From positions 1 to 10,460 of the forward strand of contig JAJRAE010000157.1 of NCBI GenBank assembly GCA_028682985.1: a stretch of DNA of 10,460 bases. The letters are read 5' to 3'. Under the pieces are notes generated by a model, which searched no databases, had not been told where the DNA came from, and worked only from the letters and a program-made list of their open reading frames with translations. Positions 6,646-10,460 of this stretch are shown piece by piece; positions within the stretch are counted from its first letter, which is position 1; each line of letters starts with the position of its first letter. The stretch comes from Methanobacterium sp. (GTDB lineage Archaea > Methanobacteriota > Methanobacteria > Methanobacteriales > Methanobacteriaceae). The position numbers and the translations under genes are program-made.

Positions 6646-8160
6646 ATGGATGAAGAACTTAAAATACTGATACTGGAAGATGTCGAATTCGATGCAGAGC
6701 TCATGGAATATGAGATGCAAAGAGAAGGTGTCTCCTTCACCTCCCGGAGAGTGGAAACTGAGGACGGTTTCATTAGGGAACTGGACGAATTCAGACCAGA
6801 TGTGATACTGGTCGACCATTCTCTACCCCAGTTTGACGGGGTCACTGCCCTGGAGATAGTTAAAAACAAATCACCAGATACTCCATTCATCTTTGTAAGT
6901 GGTAAAATAGGGGATGAATTCGCTGTGGATGTTCTGAAAAGAGGCGCCACAGATTACGTCTTTAAAAACAATCTCACAAAATTAGTTCCAGCAGTTGAAA
7001 GAGCATTAAATGAACGTTCAGAACTTCTGGAAAGGCGTAAAGCAGAGAAGGAACTTAAAACTGCCTATAACCAGATGGAGATCAGGATTCAGGAGAGAAC
7101 ACGGGAACTTTCAGAAACAAATAAGAGATTATTGGGAGAGATTGCGGAAAGAAAGGTAGTAGAGGAAGCATTACGGGAGAGTGAAAATAAGAATAACTCC
7201 CTGCTTCAGGCCATCCCTGATTTAATGTTCATCCTTACCAAGGACGGTACTTTCGTTGATTACCGAACCAATACACAGATAATGGATTTAAAACCAGAAG
7301 AAGTAATCGGTAAAAATATATCAGATATCGGCCTTTCAGAAGATGATCTTAAACTGGCCCTTAGTAAAATAGAAGCAACATTAAAAACAGATTCCCTGAA
7401 GAGCTTTGAATTTCAAATCCCCACAAAATCAGTGATAAGAAATTATGAAGCACGTATAAAAAGACTGAATGAAGTTGAAACTTTATGTATTGTCCGGGAT
7501 ATCACTGAGAAGAAGCAGGCTGAAGATAAGCTTAATAAATCATTAAAAGAAAAAGATGTGCTTCTTAAAGAGATACACCACCGGGTTAAAAATAATCTAC
7601 AGATCGTATCCTCACTCCTGAGTTTACAGTCCCGTTATATGAAAGATCCTACATCCTTGGAAGTATTTAAAGATAGCCAGAGCAGGATCAAATCCATGGC
7701 CCTTATACATGAAAAATTATATCAAACCGGGGATCTTACCCGGATTAATCTTACAGAATATGCCAATGAACTGGTCTCTGATCTGTTCCGTTCCTATAGT
7801 GTGAACACCTATCTGGTTAAATACAACATAAAGTCCAACCACATTCTGCTGGATATAAACACCGCCATACCCTGCGGCCTGATAATTAATGAACTGGTAA
7901 CCAACTCCATCAAACACGCCTTCCCTGACAACACTCCTGGTGAGATAGATATCCAGATAAAATGCCTTGATGATGAATTCTTTTTAATGGTGAAGGATAA
8001 CGGGATCGGTTTCCCAGAAGAACTCGATCTGGAACAAGTGAAAACTCTGGGTCTGCAACTGGTAACCAACCTCACTAGCCAGCTGGACGGAACCATAGAC
8101 TTAAGAAGAGATGGCGGAACCCGCTTCCAGATCAAATTCCAGGAACCAAGCTGTCGCTAA
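6646..8160 (+). CDS. Hybrid signalling kinase: REC-coiled coil-PAS-HisKA_2-HATPase
   Basis: This is a soluble 504-residue protein with four parts. An N-terminal receiver (1-120) has E11/D12, phosphoacceptor D57 (VILVDHSLPQ), S85 and K107. A coiled coil follows (about 122-180). A PAS domain (about 181-290) begins NNSLLQAIPDLMFI and ends CIVRDITEKKQAED. The HisKA_2 dimerisation region (about 300-385) has the motif EIHHRVKNNLQIVSSLLSLQ, with H311/H312 as acceptor region; H312 before Arg matches the conserved family position. The ATPase domain has NELVTNSIKHAF (415-426), DNGIGF (451-456) and a GLQLV G2 box (469-473). Such REC-PAS-HisKA_2 kinases are common in Methanobacterium-type archaea. The gene is 13 bp after the response regulator with a weak GTGAT SD, so it closes the operon. 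The receiver may accept phosphate from the first kinase and gate this one. It has no DNA-binding domain, and its downstream partner is not in the window. Confidence 0.9.
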   Translation: MDEELKILILEDVEFDAELMEYEMQREGVSFTSRRVETEDGFIRELDEFRPDVILVDHSLPQFDGVTALEIVKNKSPDTPFIFVSGKIGDEFAVDVLKRGATDYVFKNNLTKLVPAVERALNERSELLERRKAEKELKTAYNQMEIRIQERTRELSETNKRLLGEIAERKVVEEALRESENKNNSLLQAIPDLMFILTKDGTFVDYRTNTQIMDLKPEEVIGKNISDIGLSEDDLKLALSKIEATLKTDSLKSFEFQIPTKSVIRNYEARIKRLNEVETLCIVRDITEKKQAEDKLNKSLKEKDVLLKEIHHRVKNNLQIVSSLLSLQSRYMKDPTSLEVFKDSQSRIKSMALIHEKLYQTGDLTRINLTEYANELVSDLFRSYSVNTYLVKYNIKSNHILLDINTAIPCGLIINELVTNSIKHAFPDNTPGEIDIQIKCLDDEFFLMVKDNGIGFPEELDLEQVKTLGLQLVTNLTSQLDGTIDLRRDGGTRFQIKFQEPSCR

Positions 8161-8251
8161 AAAAAACGTTATTAATATAAAAGGCATAAACCTCGAATTA
8201 AATTAGGTTATTATTTAACTCTTTTTATAATGAATTAAAATAAAATAGAAG
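8161..8251. terminator. T-rich convergent intergenic region, probable terminators on both strands
   Basis: The 91-bp gap separates the plus-strand signalling operon from the minus-strand kinase/CBS pair. On plus, a weak 5-bp inverted repeat AACCT/AGGTT (8189-8209) is followed by CTCTTTTTAT (8220-8229). On minus, the stop of the CBS gene is followed by TTCTATTTTATTTTAATTC. Both fit oligo-U termination; no gene is seen here. Confidence 0.4.
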
Positions 8252-8656
8252 TTATAGAATGGCCTTTATGATATCTCCGTCTGATATTATGCCTTGGATT
8301 TTATGATCTTCTATTACTACCAGCTGGTTGATAATTCCCTCTGAGCTGGTCTGATTCATCATCTCCACGGCCTTCATTAAATCATCATCCGGACTGATCA
8401 CTGTCACGTCCTTTACCATGACCTTCTCCACTGTGGTTCCCAGTTCATATTTATCCAGTATGAGGTTATGGCCCAGATCGGTAGCGGTGACTATTCCCAG
8501 CAATTCATCCTGGTCCACTACTGGTAGGGAGCTTATTTTGTTTGTCATCAGTTTTTCAAAGGCAAATACAACATCTTCAGTGGGTGGGACGGTGATCACG
8601 TTTTCCGTCATAATATCCTTAACTTTCAGGTTTTTTAACATCTTCTTCACGTCCAT
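8252..8656 (-). CDS. Tandem CBS-domain protein
   Basis: This 134-residue protein is almost entirely two CBS domains that should form one Bateman module. CBS1 (about 12-62) runs from VKDIMTENVITVPPTEDV to LPVVDQDELLGIVTATDL; CBS2 (about 77-134) runs from VEKVMVKDVTVISPDDDL to LVVIEDHKIQGIISDGDI. The ends TATDL and SDGDI are typical of adenine-nucleotide ligand sites (AMP, ATP or SAM in studied members). There is no attached enzyme or transporter domain, so it probably acts by binding a partner. The start overlaps the end of the 2-phosphoglycerate kinase gene by 38 bp in another frame. A GAGGAT lies 15 nt upstream of the chosen ATG; the ATG five codons later (8641) is an alternative and would cut the overlap to 23 bp. 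Co-translation with the kinase is likely. The ligand and target are unknown. Confidence 0.88.
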   Translation of the reverse strand: MDVKKMLKNLKVKDIMTENVITVPPTEDVVFAFEKLMTNKISSLPVVDQDELLGIVTATDLGHNLILDKYELGTTVEKVMVKDVTVISPDDDLMKAVEMMNQTSSEGIINQLVVIEDHKIQGIISDGDIIKAIL

Positions 8657-9542
8657 AAGTCTTGGTTATATCCTCAATTATAGAGTCCAGTGTGGTTGTG
8701 ACATCTATATTCTCTATTACCGGTATATGGTACTTGTTGGCCTGGCTTTCAAAGTATTTATGGGTTCTGCGTATAGCTCCAAAGTAGTTCATATATCGTT
8801 TAAGCGGTCTTCTGGCCCACAGCTGCCTGCATCTTGAGTAGAATCTTCCTTTATGCACTTCTTCATCCTGCAGGGTTAAGATGTACATGTTCACGTTTTC
8901 ACGGGCCACCAGATCCTCCCTTATAAATCCGGGTACGATGTGCACTCCTTCAATTACTATGCTGATACCTTCTTTCAGTGCCCTTTCTATAACAGCATCC
9001 ACACCCACACTCACAGTGTCCACATGGTCCCGGAATCCAATTAAAACTTCATCGAGTTCTGGTGGTGGGGGTATGCGTAGTGAACGGTATGCGGTGTAGC
9101 TGGATTCATAGATGGTGGGCAGCAGTTCTTTAGAGACAATCTTCCGCATGACTTCCCGGATCATGTCGGTGCTGATCATGTTGCGTATACCCAGGCGGTT
9201 AGCCACTTCAAAAGCTATGGATGATGTTCCCACCCCTGAAGAACCACCAATAAGGATTATTAACGGTTCACGACATTTTCGGAGTCTCTTCCACATCCCA
9301 TATTTCTCTGCGATCTCTCGGTCTTCTTCTTTAAGTTTTTCTCCCACGATGCTTATGAGGTCGTTGAGTTCAATAACCTGAAAACCTTCTTTATGCAGGT
9401 ATGACTCTATATGTGAGGCAAAAGTATAGGCCTTGTTAGGATCCATCTCTGCCCTGGTTAATGATCTGGCGAGAACTCCTTTAGAAAAAGGTTCCCTATA
9501 TTTCTTACCGCCTACTTGTCCTTCAACTAAGATCATCTTCAA
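8619..9542 (-). CDS. 2-phosphoglycerate kinase (cyclic 2,3-diphosphoglycerate synthesis)
   Basis: This 307-residue enzyme phosphorylates 2-phosphoglycerate to 2,3-diphosphoglycerate with ATP, the first step to cyclic 2,3-diphosphoglycerate, a major cytoplasmic solute and thermoprotectant in Methanobacteriales. The N-terminal part (about 12-66) is an ATP-cone-like domain with YREPFSKGVLARSLTRA, a known feature of this family. The kinase part starts with the P-loop LIGGSSGVGTSSIA (97-110), followed by STDMIREVMRK (124-134) and IVIEGVHIVPGF (195-206), then a basic region with RRPLKRYMNYF (244-254). The length is normal. The start is a TTG at 9542 with GAGGTG 6 nt upstream; the ATG at 9536, two codons on, would have a longer 12-nt spacing. 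The downstream CBS gene overlaps its 3' end by 38 bp. No cyclic-diphosphoglycerate synthetase gene is in the window. Identity is from recognised family features. Confidence 0.9.
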   Translation of the reverse strand: MKMILVEGQVGGKKYREPFSKGVLARSLTRAEMDPNKAYTFASHIESYLHKEGFQVIELNDLISIVGEKLKEEDREIAEKYGMWKRLRKCREPLIILIGGSSGVGTSSIAFEVANRLGIRNMISTDMIREVMRKIVSKELLPTIYESSYTAYRSLRIPPPPELDEVLIGFRDHVDTVSVGVDAVIERALKEGISIVIEGVHIVPGFIREDLVARENVNMYILTLQDEEVHKGRFYSRCRQLWARRPLKRYMNYFGAIRRTHKYFESQANKYHIPVIENIDVTTTLDSIIEDITKTYGREEDVKKPES

Positions 9543-9548
9543 TCGTTA

Positions 9549-9554
9549 CACCTC
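9549..9554 (-). promoter_or_regulatory. Ribosome binding site deciding the TTG start of 2-phosphoglycerate kinase
   Basis: GAGGTG on the minus strand is 6 nt from the TTG at 9542 and 12 nt from the ATG at 9536. Usual SD spacing favours TTG, though the ATG cannot be excluded. Confidence 0.5.
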
Positions 9555-9569
9555 AAAACCGTAGAAATA

Positions 9570-9577
9570 TATTTATA
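9570..9577 (-). promoter_or_regulatory. Candidate TATA box of the 2-phosphoglycerate kinase/CBS unit
   Basis: On minus, TATAAATA within GGTATAAATATATTTC is the best box A in the 183-bp gap before the gene. Standard spacing would start transcription near 9548, inside the GAGGTG sequence, so either initiation is slightly closer to the box or the SD is not fully transcribed. Confidence 0.45.
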
Positions 9578-9596
9578 CCAATAAAAAGGCTTTGTT

Positions 9597-9615
9597 AGTC
9601 TTACTTAAAAAGACT
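9597..9615. repeat. Inverted repeat AGTCTT-N7-AAGACT upstream of the kinase promoter
   Basis: Perfect 6-base arms (9597-9602 and 9610-9615) are centred about 33 bp upstream of the TATA box of the 2-phosphoglycerate kinase gene, a plausible site for an activator or repressor. No binding protein can be named. Confidence 0.4.
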
Positions 9616-9700
9616 TTCCATTTATATTAAAAGAAAAGTAGTATATTAAATGATATAACTAAGTTTAAAGATACCATTTAGAGATAATTCAGAAATTCTG

Positions 9701-9720
9701 TTTTTAATTAAAAAAAATTA
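9701..9720 (-). terminator. T-run after the metallophosphoesterase gene
   Basis: The minus strand reads a run of eight T within about 15 nt after the stop codon at 9726, then AATTAAAAAC. This suits oligo-U termination of the metallophosphoesterase transcript and separates it from the kinase gene on the same strand. Confidence 0.45.
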
Positions 9721-9725
9721 ACTAT

Positions 9726-10391
9726 TTACATCTCAATGAGTTCCACTTGAACCGGATCCTCTTTCTGGCTATCTATGTTTATCAAACAGCCATAACCCTT
9801 TGATAATTCACCGGGATTCACGATTTTGGTTTTACCTATCTTATCTACGCCCCGGGATTCATGTATATGTCCACATACGTTGAGCACAGGTTGATATTCT
9901 TCTATTATCTTTCGGATGCTGGTGCTTCCTGCATGTTCCCCTGAGGGTAAGATATCTGTTTTGGTGCCGTAGGGTGGTGCATGAGTAATTAACAGGGATA
10001 TCTTCTCATTTGATATGTTCTTTATTAGCTTGCTTGCTTCATCATAGATCTCTATTTCTTCAAATTCTAATGGCGTGTTAAAGGGGGTGGGATTGGACCC
10101 TCCAAAACCGCATATGCCTATATCCTTGATTGTAATTGTTTTTCCGTGTATGTTCACTGCCCGGGAGTTTTCGATTTTTCCATAGATTGATTCGGGGTCA
10201 CAGTTACCGGGGATAGCCAGTACAGGGACTTCAAAACTGCTTATTTCATTTAATATTTCCTCCCCCAGCTCTGCCGGGCCGAACTGAGTGATATCTCCCG
10301 CTACTATTACCAGGTCTATCTTATTGTTTTTTAGGTAGTCTATAATCTTCAAATAATCACCGTGTACATCTCCCACAGCCAAAATCTTCAT
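9726..10391 (-). CDS. Metallophosphoesterase, COG2129 (Icc-related) type
   Basis: This 221-residue calcineurin-like phosphoesterase has the full set of dinuclear-metal motifs: GDVHGD (D8, H10), AGDITQFGP (D33), PGNCD (N63, with D65), THAPPYGT (H137) and CGHIHESRG (H175, H177). The segments GFGGSNPTPFNTP (95-107) and VNPGELSKGYG (191-201) are characteristic of COG2129, archaeal relatives of the Icc protein. It should be a cytosolic phosphodiesterase or phosphatase; the natural substrate of this group is not known to me. I chose the ATG at 10391, where the conserved MKILAVGDVHGD begins and GGGGT (10399-10403) sits 7 nt upstream. An in-frame TTG at 10424 would add 11 residues not expected in the family. 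A gene ending at 10428 lies 36 bp upstream on the same strand, so the two may form an operon. Confidence 0.88.
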   Translation of the reverse strand: MKILAVGDVHGDYLKIIDYLKNNKIDLVIVAGDITQFGPAELGEEILNEISSFEVPVLAIPGNCDPESIYGKIENSRAVNIHGKTITIKDIGICGFGGSNPTPFNTPLEFEEIEIYDEASKLIKNISNEKISLLITHAPPYGTKTDILPSGEHAGSTSIRKIIEEYQPVLNVCGHIHESRGVDKIGKTKIVNPGELSKGYGCLINIDSQKEDPVQVELIEM

Positions 10392-10427
10392 AAAGCATAC
10401 CCCATTAAATACATTATTATCCAATTA

Positions 10428-10460
10428 TTACTCTTCGTCTTCTATCTGTTCACTGAAGAA
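10428..10460 (-). CDS. C-terminal ten codons of an upstream gene (cut by window edge)
   Basis: On the minus strand the right edge reads FFSEQIEDEE followed by TAA and a second in-frame TAA. An acidic C-terminal tail with a double stop 36 bp before a same-strand gene looks like the end of a real coding sequence. Too little is present to identify it, and a chance open stretch cannot be excluded. Confidence 0.45.
   Translation of the reverse strand, partial: FFSEQIEDEE

Noticed and set aside
8418..8837. Long open frame on the plus strand opposite the CBS and kinase genes
   Set aside because: It is antisense to two well-supported genes and its product has no recognisable domain.
9690..9700. Palindrome CAGAAATTCTG
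   Set aside because: Arms of five bases with a 1-base centre in AT-rich DNA are expected by chance, and it is about 115 bp from the nearest TATA box.
10392..10424. TTG-initiated extension of the metallophosphoesterase
   Set aside because: The ATG at 10391 has a well-spaced GGGGT site and begins exactly at the conserved MKILAVGDVHGD.

Overview
The window looks like chromosome of a methanogenic archaeon of the order Methanobacteriales, most likely Methanobacterium or a close relative. The evidence is an archaeal-type SRP (7S) RNA with SRP19- and SRP54-binding elements, a type II tRNA-Ser without encoded CCA, TATA-box promoters, an F420H2 oxidase (FprA), and a 2-phosphoglycerate kinase, the first enzyme of cyclic 2,3-diphosphoglycerate synthesis. 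The species assignment is inference.

Layout, left to right. A membrane protein is cut by the left edge (minus strand), followed by tRNA-Ser(GCT) (minus). An AlkZ-like winged-helix protein (plus) converges on the SRP RNA gene (minus), and the two share an A/T-tract terminator. A PiT-family transporter (plus) diverges from the SRP RNA. Next comes fprA with a small unknown protein gene 42 bp downstream, both behind strong ribosome binding sites. A tight three-gene signalling operon follows: a membrane histidine kinase, an Rcp1-like single-domain response regulator, and a REC-PAS-HisKA_2 hybrid kinase. Convergent to it on the minus strand is a gene pair, 2-phosphoglycerate kinase followed by an overlapping CBS-domain protein. 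The window ends with a COG2129-type metallophosphoesterase (minus) and the last ten codons of another minus-strand gene.

How the genes work together. FprA removes O2 using F420H2, and the unknown 137-residue protein may share its transcript. The signalling operon has two kinases from different histidine-kinase superfamilies and two receiver domains but no DNA-binding or enzymatic output domain, so its effect must pass through proteins outside the window or through direct protein contacts. The kinase/CBS overlap suggests coupled expression of cyclic-diphosphoglycerate synthesis with a possible nucleotide-sensing protein. I saw no insertion sequence, CRISPR array, prophage gene or defence system. 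The most interesting points are the altered substrate motifs of the PiT transporter, the output-less phosphorelay with two inverted repeats upstream, the unknown FprA neighbour, and the archaeal AlkZ-like protein with a QxQ motif. No gap of more than 300 bases lacks a gene.
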